The position numbers were made by a program, and so were the translations under genes. Positions 33,436-42,025 of a DNA stretch of 48,139 bases are shown one piece after another. Origin of the DNA: Ruminococcus sp. (GTDB taxonomy: Bacteria > Bacillota > Clostridia > Oscillospirales > Ruminococcaceae); NCBI GenBank assembly GCA_017523285.1, contig JAFWWU010000101.1, positions 1 through 48,139 on the forward strand, written 5' to 3'. The stretch's first letter is position 1. Each line of letters starts with the position of its first letter. Under the pieces are notes generated by a model, which saw only the letters and a list, made by a program, of their open reading frames with translations, did no database searches and was not told the origin of the DNA.

Positions 33436-33475
33436 CGGTTTTCCGTATCGTAATTATTTTATTGAGGTGATTTTT

Positions 33476-34495
33476 TTGAAAGAACAGTTAAAGAAAATTG
33501 AGGAGCTTGCTGTTAGCGAGCTGAGCAGCTGTACTGAAATTAAGGCTCTCGATGACCTCAGAATCAAGTATCTCGGAAAAAAAGGTGAGCTTACAGCTAT
33601 TTTAAAGCAGATGGGTAAGCTTTCAGCCGAAGAACGTCCTGTAATCGGACAGCTTGCAAATAAGGTGCGTGCAGATATCGAAGAAGCACTCAGCAATAAG
33701 CTCACTTCACTTAAAGCAAGCGCACAGGCTGAGCAGATTGCAAAGGAATCAATCGATATTACACTTCCAGGCAAAAAGCAGACTATCGGTAATCTTCATC
33801 CGCTTACTATTGTTGAAAATGAAATCAAGGATATATTTATGGGCATGGGCTTCAACATTGCAGACGGTCCTGAAATAGATGATGATTATCACGTTTTCGA
33901 GGCGCTCAACTTACCGCCAGACCACCCTGCAAGAGATACACAGGATACTTTCTATATAACTGATAATATTCTTCTCCGTACACAGACTTCTTCGGTACAG
34001 GTTCATGTTATGGAAAACCAGAAGCCTCCGATAAGAATTATCTCACCAGGAAGAGTTTACAGAAGTGACGCTGTTGACGCAACTCATTCACCTATTTTCC
34101 ATCAGATTGAAGGACTTGTAGTTGATAAGGGCATTACTATGTCAGACCTTAAGGGAACTCTTGAAACACTTATGAAGAAGATTTACGGTAATGACTGTAA
34201 GCTTCGTTTCCGTCCTCACCATTTCCCGTTCACAGAGCCAAGCTGTGAGGTTGATATAAGCTGTTATATGTGCGGCGGCAAGGGTTGCCCTGTATGTAAA
34301 GGCGAGGGCTTTATTGAGCTTCTCGGTGCAGGAATGGTACATCCAAAGGTACTCGAAAACTGCGGAATTGATAGCAATGTTTATTCCGGCTTTGCTTTCG
34401 GTCTCGGTCTTGAAAGAATGGTTACAGCTCGCTATGATATCAGCGATATGCGTCTTCTCTATGAGAACGATATGAGATTTTTAAAGCAGTTCTGA
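33476..34495 (+). CDS. pheS: Phenylalanyl-tRNA synthetase alpha subunit
   Basis: 339 residues starting at TTG 33476, 6 nt after GAGGTG; upstream in-frame codons (to 33407) lie inside the T-box terminator and are rejected. N-terminal coiled coil (residues 1-80), then the class II catalytic core: HPLTIVENEIKDIFMGMGF, motif 2 region RIISPGRVYRSDAVDATHSP, FHQIEGLVVDKGITMSDLKG, and motif 3 FGLGLERMVTARYDISDMR. A Cys pair segment CYMCGGKGCPVCKGEG is as in other bacterial PheS. Forms an alpha2-beta2 enzyme with PheT, 39 nt downstream. Confidence 0.97.
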   Translation: MKEQLKKIEELAVSELSSCTEIKALDDLRIKYLGKKGELTAILKQMGKLSAEERPVIGQLANKVRADIEEALSNKLTSLKASAQAEQIAKESIDITLPGKKQTIGNLHPLTIVENEIKDIFMGMGFNIADGPEIDDDYHVFEALNLPPDHPARDTQDTFYITDNILLRTQTSSVQVHVMENQKPPIRIISPGRVYRSDAVDATHSPIFHQIEGLVVDKGITMSDLKGTLETLMKKIYGNDCKLRFRPHHFPFTEPSCEVDISCYMCGGKGCPVCKGEGFIELLGAGMVHPKVLENCGIDSNVYSGFAFGLGLERMVTARYDISDMRLLYENDMRFLKQF

Positions 34496-34534
34496 GCCGA
34501 AAACTGAGAATTATTACGAAAGGAATTTACATAT

Positions 34535-36925
34535 ATGAATTTATCAATGAAATGGCTTAACGATTACGTTAAAGCTGATATGTCTATAAAGGATTACTGC
34601 CATGCTCTTACAATGAGTGGTTCTAAGGTAGAGGGATACGAAATCGAGGGCAGCAATATCTCAAATGTTGTTGTCGGAAAAATCCTTGAAAAAGGACAGC
34701 ACGAAAATGCAGACGCTCTTTTTGTATGTCAGGTTGATGCCGGACTTGAAGCTCCGATACAGATTGTAACAAATGCAAAGAATGTCAAAGAGGGCGACCT
34801 CGTTCCTGTTGCTCTTGACGGAGCAGTTCTTCCTGAAGGAAAAATCAAGAAGGGAAAGCTCAGAGGCGTTGAAAGCTTCGGTATGTTCTGCGGACTTGAA
34901 ACTCTCGGACTCACACCAAACGATTTCCCTTACGCTGACCCTGACGGAGTTCTCGTAATCGAAGAAGACTGCAAAATCGGTGAGGATATTCATTCTGCAC
35001 TCGGTCTTGACGATACATCTGTTGAATTTGAAATCACATCAAATCGTCCTGATTGTTTAAGCGTTACAGGTCTTGCAAGAGAAACAGGTGCAACATTCAG
35101 ACTTCCTGTAAATATTCCTGCGCCATCATTCAATGGTGTAGACGGAGATATAAACGAAATGCTCAAGGTTGACATTCACAATACAGAAAAATGTCAGCGT
35201 TACTGTGCAGGTATCGTTAAAAACGTTAAGATTGAGCCGTCACCACGCTGGATGAGAGAAAGACTCCGTGCAAGTGGTGTACGTCCTATCAATAATTTTG
35301 TAGATATCACAAACTATGTAATGCTTGAATACGGTCAGCCTATGCACGCATTTGACCTCAGATATGTTGAGGGTGCTCACATCAATGTAAGAAATGCTGT
35401 AAACGGCGAAAAAATCGTTACTCTTGACGGCGTTGAACGTGAGCTTACAGAAGACATGCTCGTTATTGCAGACAGCGTTAAGCCTGTTGCTGTTGCAGGT
35501 GTAATGGGCGGAGAATACAGCGGTATTATGGAAGATACAACAACAGTTGTATTTGAATCTGCTTATTTTGAGCCTACACAGGTACGTCGTACATCAAAGG
35601 CGTTAAAGCTTAAATCAGACGCTTCAATGCGTTATGAAAAGGGTGTAGACCGTCTTATCAGCATGACATGTCTTGAAAGAGCATTCCAGCTTGTTGAACA
35701 GCTTGGTGCAGGCGAGGTCGTAAGAACAGTTATTGATAAGGATTACACAGATAAGACACCTGCAAGCGTTGAATTTGACGCAGAATGGATAAATGATTTC
35801 CTCGGAACATATATCCCTGAAGAAGATATGATTAATTATCTTGAAATGCTCGGCTTTAAGGTTGAAAATAATATGGCTTATGCACCGTCGTTTAGAATTG
35901 ATATTGAGTGCAAGGCTGATATAGCTGAAGAAGTTGCAAGAATTTACGGCTATGATAAAATTCCTTCAACAGAATTCAGAGGAGTTGCTGAGGCTGAACT
36001 CACACAGGAGCAGAAATTCCTCAGATCACTTGAAAATAATATGGTTGCCCTCGGCGGATATGGAATTGCAACATTCTCATTCATTTCACCAAAGCATTTC
36101 GATAAGCTTAATCTTCCTGCTGACAGCAAGCTCAGAAATCCGATAACAATTATAAATCCGCTTGGCGAGGATACAAGTATTATGAGAACATCAATACTCC
36201 CGTCAATGCTTGAAATACTCTCAACAAACTATAACAACAGAAACGAATCTGCAAAGCTTTACGAAATCGGCAAGGAGTATATTCCAAATCCAGAAAATAA
36301 GCTTCCTGACGAGCCTGACCGCCTTGCAATAGGTATGTATGGCGATGATACAGATTTCTATGATATCAAGGGTATTACAGAAACTCTCCTTGTAAAAATG
36401 GGAATCAAGGATGTTGAATATGTAAGAGCATGCGAATGTGACGCTTTCGATGAAGCTGTTTCATTCCACCCGGGAAGAAGTGCTGTTGTTATGAAAGACG
36501 GCATAGCTCTCGGTATTTTCGGTGAGGTTCATCCGACTGTTCAGGAAAATTACGGTATCGGTACAAAGACATATATCGGTAAATTCAATATTCCTGAAAT
36601 GAGAAAGTGTGCTGACACAGAAATTACATATCAGCCGCTTCCGAAATTCCCTGCAAGCACAAGAGATTTAAGCGTTATCTGTGATGACTCTATCCCTGTT
36701 GCAGAGCTTGAAAAGGCTATCAAGGGCGCAGTAGGAAAGATTCTTGAAAAGGTTACTCTCTTTGACGTTTATAAGGGACAGCAGATTGAAGAAGGCAAGA
36801 AGAGTGTTTCTTACTCTATTACAATGCGTTCACACGAGGGAACTCTTACAGACGAGCAGGCTGACGGAGCAATGAAGAAGGTACTTAAAGCACTTTCAGC
36901 TATCGGTGCAGAGCTCAGAATGTAA
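34535..36925 (+). CDS. pheT: Phenylalanyl-tRNA synthetase beta subunit
   Basis: 796 residues, normal bacterial length. Order: N-terminal domain and EMAP-II-like tRNA-binding fold (residues about 40-150, VVGKILEKGQHENADALFVC; GMFCGLETLGL), B3/4 editing domain (about 210-380, PINNFVDITNYVMLEYGQPM and MGGEYSGI), B5 domain (about 405-475), catalytic-like core (about 490-690) and FDX-ACB anticodon domain at the end (LPKFPASTRDLSVICDDSI ... SYSITMRSHEGTLTDEQ). Ends with a strong terminator. Makes Phe-tRNA with PheS; edits Tyr-tRNA through the beta subunit. Confidence 0.97.
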   Translation: MNLSMKWLNDYVKADMSIKDYCHALTMSGSKVEGYEIEGSNISNVVVGKILEKGQHENADALFVCQVDAGLEAPIQIVTNAKNVKEGDLVPVALDGAVLPEGKIKKGKLRGVESFGMFCGLETLGLTPNDFPYADPDGVLVIEEDCKIGEDIHSALGLDDTSVEFEITSNRPDCLSVTGLARETGATFRLPVNIPAPSFNGVDGDINEMLKVDIHNTEKCQRYCAGIVKNVKIEPSPRWMRERLRASGVRPINNFVDITNYVMLEYGQPMHAFDLRYVEGAHINVRNAVNGEKIVTLDGVERELTEDMLVIADSVKPVAVAGVMGGEYSGIMEDTTTVVFESAYFEPTQVRRTSKALKLKSDASMRYEKGVDRLISMTCLERAFQLVEQLGAGEVVRTVIDKDYTDKTPASVEFDAEWINDFLGTYIPEEDMINYLEMLGFKVENNMAYAPSFRIDIECKADIAEEVARIYGYDKIPSTEFRGVAEAELTQEQKFLRSLENNMVALGGYGIATFSFISPKHFDKLNLPADSKLRNPITIINPLGEDTSIMRTSILPSMLEILSTNYNNRNESAKLYEIGKEYIPNPENKLPDEPDRLAIGMYGDDTDFYDIKGITETLLVKMGIKDVEYVRACECDAFDEAVSFHPGRSAVVMKDGIALGIFGEVHPTVQENYGIGTKTYIGKFNIPEMRKCADTEITYQPLPKFPASTRDLSVICDDSIPVAELEKAIKGAVGKILEKVTLFDVYKGQQIEEGKKSVSYSITMRSHEGTLTDEQADGAMKKVLKALSAIGAELRM

Positions 36926-36940
36926 TCTATAATAAACAAA

Positions 36941-36972
36941 AAAATGAGGCAGGTTTTACTTGCCTCATTTTT
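36941..36972 (+). terminator. pheST terminator
   Basis: Stem AAATGAGGCA (36942-36951) / TGCCTCATTT (36961-36970) with a T tail; the A run on the left would also let it work in reverse. Confidence 0.9.
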
Positions 36973-36998
36973 AGAATAAAAAATTTTTTGAAAAAAAG

Positions 36999-37073
36999 TG
37001 AAACCTTTTTTGTCGCAGATGTGTATTATTAGTGTAAAGGTCCTGAAAAGACTTTATGAAACGTTTCAAAAAG
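36999..37073 (+). promoter_or_regulatory. Upstream control region of the first sigma/anti-sigma operon
   Basis: No vegetative promoter is evident. TGAAACC (36999-37005) resembles the -35 of ECF sigma promoters, with an AT-rich TGTATTATTA (37022-37031) as possible -10, so autoregulation is plausible. A perfect palindrome TGAAACGTTTCA (37057-37068) lies inside the leader; the 16-mer GAAACGTTTCAAAAAG (37058-37073) recurs before the second sigma operon. Confidence 0.5.
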
Positions 37074-37087
37074 GAAAACAGAAAGTA

Positions 37088-37561
37088 ATGACAGACGAAA
37101 ATTTCTTATCAGCGTATGATAAATTTAAAAACACGGTTTTTTCCGTTATATTAAACTATGTGCGTAATGCAGAGGATGCCTCAGAGCTTTCGCAGGACAC
37201 TTTTATAAAGCTATACACATACAATGGTGAGTTTGATTCTGATGAGCATATGAAAGCATGGCTTATCAGGGTTGCAATTAACAGCTGTAATAATCATTTT
37301 CGAAGCAGAAAGTATATTTCAGCTTCTCCGATTTCGGAGGAAATTCCGTCGGGCGAAAAATATGAAATTGATGAGCTTATCGAAGTGGTAATGAAGCTTC
37401 CCGAAAAATACAGGATACCTGTTCACCTTTTTTATTACGAGGAATACAGTATCGCAGAAATAGCAAAAATACTTGATCTTTCCGAAGCTACTGTGAAAAC
37501 AAGGCTTATGCGTGGCAGAGAAAAGCTCAGAAAGACTTTGAGAAAGGAAGACTGGCTGTGA
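37088..37561 (+). CDS. ECF RNA polymerase sigma factor
   Basis: 157 residues from ATG 37088; the ribosome site is weak (AAGG, 14 nt away). Region 2: YDKFKNTVFSVILNYVRNAEDASELSQDTFIKLY and HMKAWLIRVAINSCNNHFRS (residues 10-75); region 4: LPEKYRIPVHLFYYEEYSIAEIAKILDLSEATVKTRLMRGREKLRK (110-155, helix-turn-helix). Sizes and spacing are those of group 4 (ECF) sigma-70 factors. Its last codon overlaps the GTG start of the following membrane anti-sigma gene (GTGA), the usual sigma/anti-sigma pairing. It should direct a small stress or envelope regulon; target unknown. Confidence 0.9.
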   Translation: MTDENFLSAYDKFKNTVFSVILNYVRNAEDASELSQDTFIKLYTYNGEFDSDEHMKAWLIRVAINSCNNHFRSRKYISASPISEEIPSGEKYEIDELIEVVMKLPEKYRIPVHLFYYEEYSIAEIAKILDLSEATVKTRLMRGREKLRKTLRKEDWL

Positions 37562-38649
37562 ATGAGAATAAATACAAAAAAGCAATTGATGATGTATGTG
37601 AAAAGGAATTCACCATAACAGGCGCTCAGATGCTTGAAATAGCAAAAGCTGCCTCTCAGACAGAAAGGAATATAACTATGACAAGTACAAAAAAGAAAAG
37701 TATAATAGGTAAAATCATTGGTACAGCCGCTGCATGCGTAATCGTTTCAAGTACAGCAGTATCAGCTATGGGCTACGGACCGCTTGGAGATACTTTCCGT
37801 AAGTTTTTCGGAAAGGACAAAACTACTGCTGAAATAATTGATGACGGACATTATGTAGATATAAATCAGGAGATTACTGAAGGAATATTTACAGTAAAGC
37901 TCAATTCTGTAACAGGTGATAATTCTTCACCGAAGCTTCTTTTTGATGTAACTGTAAATGACAAGGTTCTTGCAGAAAAAAATGACAGAATACAGCTTTT
38001 TGCATATATTCTTGATGAAGAAAGATATTTCAATAAGCTTGATGAGTACGCTATGTGGGATGCTTATGGCGAAAAAGATCCTGAAATAAACAATCTTTAT
38101 CACGTTTGTATGGATGGTGCGTCTGCATTTATGATAAATGAGGAAGAGGTAATAACAGCAGTCAAATGTATCAGCTTTGAAAGCGACCCTGAAAACCGTA
38201 AGTTTGATTATGACGTGAATATGGAATATCGCTTTACAGTTCCTGATGAGGCTCTTAAAGATACATCGTTAGAATGGTATACAGGAATTACATTAAGTGA
38301 AAACGGAATTGATTATAATCTCAGATATGCAGAATATGGCTCATACGATACTCTTATGCAGTTTAATTATGCTTTCAAGGGGACTGAACTTGCAGGCGGC
38401 GAAACAGATTATTATAAAGTAATTGATAAATTTGATGCACAATGGCATAAATATGCAGGCACATTAAAGCTTATTGCAGATGGAAATGAATACACTGTCA
38501 AGGAAATAGGCGCCAGCTATTGTGATACTGAAGGCGAGGCTATAGAAGCAGGAACTTGTAGTACATGGCTTTCATTCCCAAGCATCGATTATACAAGAAC
38601 TGATAGTATTGAGCTTATAGCAGGAGATAAATCATACAAGCTTAAATAA
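37558..38649 (+). CDS. Membrane-bound anti-sigma factor, DUF4179-like
   Basis: 363 residues starting at GTG 37558, with AAGGAAG 7 nt upstream, overlapping the sigma gene by 4 nt. Residues 1-50 are cytoplasmic and helical (YKKAIDDVCEKEFTITGAQM...), enough to hold a sigma factor; one membrane span lies at about 50-72 (IIGKIIGTAAACVIVSSTAV); the rest is an extracytoplasmic domain beginning YGPLGDTFRKFFGKDKTTA, typical of DUF4179 anti-sigma factors, with an Ig-like C-terminal part. No zinc HxxxCxxC motif. Ligand or stress sensed outside is unknown. Confidence 0.8.
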   Translation: MNENKYKKAIDDVCEKEFTITGAQMLEIAKAASQTERNITMTSTKKKSIIGKIIGTAAACVIVSSTAVSAMGYGPLGDTFRKFFGKDKTTAEIIDDGHYVDINQEITEGIFTVKLNSVTGDNSSPKLLFDVTVNDKVLAEKNDRIQLFAYILDEERYFNKLDEYAMWDAYGEKDPEINNLYHVCMDGASAFMINEEEVITAVKCISFESDPENRKFDYDVNMEYRFTVPDEALKDTSLEWYTGITLSENGIDYNLRYAEYGSYDTLMQFNYAFKGTELAGGETDYYKVIDKFDAQWHKYAGTLKLIADGNEYTVKEIGASYCDTEGEAIEAGTCSTWLSFPSIDYTRTDSIELIAGDKSYKLK

Positions 38650-38653
38650 TGAC

Positions 38654-38690
38654 AAAAATCCCGAAAGAAAACAATTCTTTCGGGATTTTT
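38654..38690. terminator. Terminator of the first sigma operon
   Basis: 16-bp stem AAAAATCCCGAAAGAA / TTCTTTCGGGATTTTT; A and T tails make it usable in both directions. The 110 bases beyond it to the next gene show nothing recognisable. Confidence 0.9.
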
Positions 38691-38804
38691 AGTATAGAAT
38701 GATTTTATTAAGCTATAATTATTTCTCTTGTATGATGTTCAATATAAAGCTTTATTTCTGTATCAGACAAGAAATAAAACATATACGGTGCATAGAAGCT
38801 GTTA

Positions 38805-39761
38805 TCAGCAATCGCAGGAAATAACATCATTTCTCATAAGATTTCTTAGCAGAATGAGTCTTGCTTTATCACGACATTCAGGCTTAACCATATAATACAT
38901 ATAATGCTCGATAAGGTTAAACAGGTCAAATGTACGTCCCTCGATTTTGAAGTTATTAAATCCCATAGGAACATATTTATCCCATATTTCGTCAGGAGTA
39001 ATATGAGTTGAAAGTCCCTGAATATCAAATACAGTTCTGTTTTCGCACTGACATTCGAATACAGGTTTGCCCTCAGGATGATCTGTTTCGAATTTTTTTG
39101 CATTATATGGAATCTGCGGATATTTCTTTACATGATTTGCGATAATAAGCTGTTCCATGCCAAGCATTCTATAGTGCAGTGAACGGTTAGGACAAGCAGG
39201 TGTACAGCAAGGATTTACGAGAATTTCGATTTTCTCTTTGTTCGGGATTTTTTCAAGAATATCATATCTGTGATTAAGGTCGTAATCAAGAACAACAAGA
39301 TGATAATCCTTTTCAAGCTCGTTATAAAGAGTATCTGCATCAAGAATACGCTTGCAGGTAGAGCTTGTGATTTTATATTTCGGGAAATTTTTTCTTATGT
39401 ATTCCTCAAGAACAGGTGAGAAAACAATACAGCCGTTATTCTCATTATGTGCTGTTTCAAGTACATAGTTGCAGAATTCATCGCTGAGATGTTCTTCCTC
39501 AACCATAGGATTTGTAAATGTAAATCTGAGAGGGATATTGTTATTCTCGTAGATTCTCACTACATTTTTTACGAAATCCAAATTGCAGTTCCCAGGCTGG
39601 AGTCGTCCGCCGTTCCATGCTGACGGAGGGAATGTGCCGTATACTGAGGCTATTTCTACGCCCTCACGAAAGAATTCAGGGCTTCTTTCGAGCATTATTT
39701 TAAACATTAAGTTGAATTTTCCGAGTCTTGCGAAATCGGGAAGATGAAATTTTACTTTCAT
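38805..39761 (-). CDS. U32-like TIM-barrel protein with cysteine cluster, unknown function
   Basis: 318 residues from ATG 39761 (AAAGGAG at 8 nt). Starts MKVKFHLPDFARLGKFNLMF. The region IPLRFTFTNPMVEEEHLSDEFCNYVL followed by VFSPVLEEYIRKNFPKYKI looks like the strand-helix alternation of peptidase-U32-type TIM barrels, and NPCCTPACPNRSLHYR together with VFECQCENRT supplies Cys residues able to bind an iron-sulfur cluster, as in U32 relatives UbiU/UbiV and RlhA. No protease activity is implied. Assignment to U32 is from pattern only; single gene with own promoter. Confidence 0.5.
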   Translation of the reverse strand: MKVKFHLPDFARLGKFNLMFKIMLERSPEFFREGVEIASVYGTFPPSAWNGGRLQPGNCNLDFVKNVVRIYENNNIPLRFTFTNPMVEEEHLSDEFCNYVLETAHNENNGCIVFSPVLEEYIRKNFPKYKITSSTCKRILDADTLYNELEKDYHLVVLDYDLNHRYDILEKIPNKEKIEILVNPCCTPACPNRSLHYRMLGMEQLIIANHVKKYPQIPYNAKKFETDHPEGKPVFECQCENRTVFDIQGLSTHITPDEIWDKYVPMGFNNFKIEGRTFDLFNLIEHYMYYMVKPECRDKARLILLRNLMRNDVISCDC

Positions 39762-39793
39762 TATAATTCTCCTTTCCAATACCTTTTATATAA

Positions 39794-39822
39794 ATTTTAT
39801 ATCATATTATCTTTTTTGTCAA
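39794..39822 (-). promoter_or_regulatory. Promoter of the U32-like gene
   Basis: Minus strand TTGACA (39817-39822), 17-bp spacer, TAAAAT (39794-39799). Confidence 0.7.
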
Positions 39823-39840
39823 GATTTTTTGTGTTTTTTA

Positions 39841-39869
39841 TTGATTGTTCTTTGTAATGATGATATAAT
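39841..39869 (+). promoter_or_regulatory. Promoter of the GyrI-like gene
   Basis: TTGATT (39841-39846), 17-bp spacer, TATAAT (39864-39869); back to back with the promoter of the U32-like gene. Confidence 0.7.
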
Positions 39870-39905
39870 GAATTTAAGATATGTATTTGTATTTTGGAGG
39901 TAAAT

Positions 39906-40538
39906 ATGGCATTTGATTTTAAGAAAGAATACAAGGAATTTTATATGCCGAAAAACAAGCCGGAAATTATAACTGTTCCAAGAGTAAACTATATTGCTGT
40001 AAAAGGCAAAGGCAATCCGAATGAAGAAGGAGGAGCGTATCAAAAGGCAATAGGAGTTTTATATGCTGTTGCATATACTTTGAAAATGAGCTATAAAACT
40101 GATTATAAAATTGAAGGATTTTTTGAATATGTCGTTCCACCGCTTGAAGGTTTCTGGTGGCAGGATGGGGTTGACGGCGTAGACTATTCGGATAAATCTT
40201 CATTTAATTGGATTTCTGTTATCCGATTGCCTGATTTTATTTCAAAAAAAGATTTCGAATGGGCTGTAGAAACTGCTTCAAAAAAGAAAAAGCTTGATTG
40301 TTCCTCAGCTGAGTTTATAACTATAGATGAGGGATTATGCGTTCAGATAATGCATCTTGGACATTTTGATGATGAGCCTGTAACAGTAGCGATAATGGAT
40401 GAATATCTGAAACAGAACGGATATGAAAATGATATTACAGATAAACGTCTGCATCATGAGATATATTTATCCGATGCTCGTAAAGTTCCGCCTGAAAAAT
40501 GGAAAACAGTTATCAGACATCCGATAAAGAAAATATAA
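39906..40538 (+). CDS. GyrI-like small-molecule-binding domain protein
   Basis: 210 residues from ATG 39906 (GGAGG at 6 nt; ATG at 39894 lies before that site). Starts MAFDFKKEYKEFYMPKNKPE, then the GyrI-like fold: VPRVNYIAVKGKGNPNEEGG, YKTDYKIEGFFEYVVPPLEG FWW, and the second half IMHLGHFDDEPVTVAIMDEY with the C-terminal HHEIYLSDARKVPPEKWKTV. Stand-alone proteins of this type in Firmicutes bind or hydrolyse hydrophobic cyclic compounds; the physiological ligand is unknown. There is no DNA-binding domain. Single gene with terminator. Confidence 0.85.
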   Translation: MAFDFKKEYKEFYMPKNKPEIITVPRVNYIAVKGKGNPNEEGGAYQKAIGVLYAVAYTLKMSYKTDYKIEGFFEYVVPPLEGFWWQDGVDGVDYSDKSSFNWISVIRLPDFISKKDFEWAVETASKKKKLDCSSAEFITIDEGLCVQIMHLGHFDDEPVTVAIMDEYLKQNGYENDITDKRLHHEIYLSDARKVPPEKWKTVIRHPIKKI

Positions 40539-40547
40539 ATGTATAAA

Positions 40548-40574
40548 GCCGCACTTATAAATCAAGTGCGGCTT
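40548..40574 (+). terminator. Terminator of the GyrI-like gene
   Basis: Stem AGCCGCACTT / AAGTGCGGCTT with a 7-nt loop, followed by TATAAT rather than a full T run. Confidence 0.65.
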
Positions 40575-40589
40575 ATAATATGCAGATAT

Positions 40590-40627
40590 AAAAATACCGC
40601 AATTCCGATATGACACCGAAATTGCGG
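40590..40627 (-). terminator. Terminator of tRNA-Pro
   Basis: Stem CCGCAATT.CCG / CGG.AATTGCGG (40597-40627); on the minus strand followed by TATTTTTAT. Confidence 0.75.
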
Positions 40628-40635
40628 ATTTATAT

Positions 40636-40712
40636 TGGTCGAGGTGACGGGACTTGAACCCACGGCCTCTGCGTCCCGAACGCAGCGCTCTACCAAACTG
40701 AGCCACACCTCG
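40636..40712 (-). tRNA. tRNA-Pro (anticodon CGG), CCA encoded
   Basis: 77 nt on the minus strand. Acceptor stem CGAGGTG / CACCTCG, discriminator A, encoded CCA. D-arm GCTCAGTTTGGTAGAGC, anticodon arm CTGCG-TTCGGGA-CGCAG with anticodon CGG, T-arm GTGGGTTCAAGTCCC. All stems pair. It has its own perfect promoter and terminator. Confidence 0.96.
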
Positions 40713-40725
40713 TACAACGTAAATA

Positions 40726-40754
40726 ATTATATCACAGTAAGAAATAAATGTCAA
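40726..40754 (-). promoter_or_regulatory. tRNA-Pro promoter
   Basis: Minus strand TTGACA (40749-40754), 17-bp spacer, TATAAT (40726-40731), a perfect consensus. Confidence 0.9.
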
Positions 40755-40776
40755 TGATTTTTTGAAAAATGATTAA

Positions 40777-40820
40777 AACAGCAGTATTACGGAAAGATAG
40801 CTTCCTGCGATACTGCTGTT
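40777..40820 (-). terminator. Terminator of the DUF3810 gene
   Basis: 11-bp stem AACAGCAGTAT / ATACTGCTGTT with a 22-nt loop that has inner pairing (GGAAAGATAGCTTCC). It starts just after the stop codon on the minus strand. Confidence 0.75.
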
Positions 40821-40823
40821 ATT

Positions 40824-41924
40824 TTATTCTGCGGGGAAATAATAATCAAGGAGCAGATTAACCATGCGGTCATAGCTTTTTGCGCCGTCATCAACTCCGT
40901 TGAGTTTAAGACTTGTATCAATCGTGAAATCGGAAATAACCTCGACAGTTTCGGTAGATATTATTTCCTTTTCCTCATTTTCTTCCCAGTATTCTTCGGG
41001 AATATACTTGAATAAATCTCTGTCAACGCTTTCGGAAATCCTATTGATATCTTCGCCGTAAATATCAATTCCCGATCTGCACATCTCGTTGTAGACGTAT
41101 TCAAGAGCATTTATACAGGCGCTGTATCTGAAATCATCGCTGTCGCTGTTTATGCAGGCGATATATGCGATAAATCCTGCTTCGTCCTCTTGTATAAATC
41201 CCTTTAAGTGAGCAAATTCATGGCTGACTGTATATGGAAGATTTATATCATAAATCGCAGGATTATAATTTGCTTCAAGCGAGAATGGGAAATATATTCC
41301 AAGCAATGAATTCTGACTCATAAAATAATCCGAGCTTATAGCCTTTGCATTTGGATAATATCCGCTGAGCAGAGGATATTCGTCGGAAATATTTTTAAGA
41401 GAAGCTTTTGCGTTTGGGCTGAGTTTATCACTCAGAACGAAAAATCCGTTTTCATCACGTTCAACATCATCTGAAAGCTCATTTGCATTTTTTACAAGCA
41501 GATTATAAAGCTCAATAAGCTGTTCATCGTTATGTTCTGATTCTTGAAAATATTTATCTGAAAATCTTGTGCAATGGTAAAGGATAAAGAAATTCGTAGT
41601 AAGCGTTGAAAATATGTATGTAGCAATCCAAAGTGCCGCAACTCCGTAAAATGAGAGGATTTTTCTTCGTGAATTCTTTTTTGCGAGCATAAGAATGATA
41701 AAAAGCAGAATTCCTGCAATCAGCACGATTATACCAAGCTTTATCAGGAATTCTCCGACGGAAAAAGGGAAAAGTCCTGTAAGAAATGAAAAAGGAGTCA
41801 TTATAAGCGGAAATATTTTTGCAACATAAAAATCGGAAAAAGCAGTTGAATTCCATGCGATTACATTCAGAATAATCATAAATAATATGATAAATAACGG
41901 AATAATTACTCTTTTTTGTTTCAT
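40824..41924 (-). CDS. DUF3810 membrane protein with HExxH zinc-protease motif
   Basis: 366 residues from ATG 41924 (GGAGG at 8 nt; a farther ATG at 41939 overlaps that site). Three N-terminal membrane spans (about 8-26, 46-80 as two segments, 88-115), then an extracytoplasmic or cytoplasmic soluble domain. The motif VSHEFAHLKGFIQEDEAGF (about 235-253) provides HEFAH and a following acidic cluster as in gluzincin-type metallopeptidases; the DUF3810 family shares this layout. Substrate unknown. Its position beside the second sigma operon is divergent (promoter at 41963), so no direct link is shown. Confidence 0.82.
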   Translation of the reverse strand: MKQKRVIIPLFIILFMIILNVIAWNSTAFSDFYVAKIFPLIMTPFSFLTGLFPFSVGEFLIKLGIIVLIAGILLFIILMLAKKNSRRKILSFYGVAALWIATYIFSTLTTNFFILYHCTRFSDKYFQESEHNDEQLIELYNLLVKNANELSDDVERDENGFFVLSDKLSPNAKASLKNISDEYPLLSGYYPNAKAISSDYFMSQNSLLGIYFPFSLEANYNPAIYDINLPYTVSHEFAHLKGFIQEDEAGFIAYIACINSDSDDFRYSACINALEYVYNEMCRSGIDIYGEDINRISESVDRDLFKYIPEEYWEENEEKEIISTETVEVISDFTIDTSLKLNGVDDGAKSYDRMVNLLLDYYFPAE

Positions 41925-41962
41925 TTTTTCAGCCTCCATTCATTTCTGTGGGATATATCCTG

Positions 41963-41991
41963 ATTATACCATAAATAAGTGTGATTTTCAA
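41963..41991 (-). promoter_or_regulatory. Promoter of the DUF3810 gene
   Basis: Minus strand TTGAAA (41986-41991), 17-bp spacer, TATAAT (41963-41968). Confidence 0.7.
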
Positions 41992-42025
41992 TTGTTAAAA
42001 TCAGGAATATTTATCCATTTGTCTT

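Noticed and set aside
33407-33475. Upstream extension of pheS
   Set aside because: The extra codons lie in the T-box terminator stem; TTG 33476 has a good ribosome site and gives the usual PheS length.
37057-37068. TGAAACGTTTCA as a catabolite-repression (cre) site
   Set aside because: It is two bases shorter than the cre consensus TGWAANCGNTNWCA, so spacing is wrong; a different LacI-type regulator remains possible.
40467-40754. Minus-strand reading frame over tRNA-Pro
   Set aside because: It reads through the tRNA, its promoter and terminator; no independent coding evidence.
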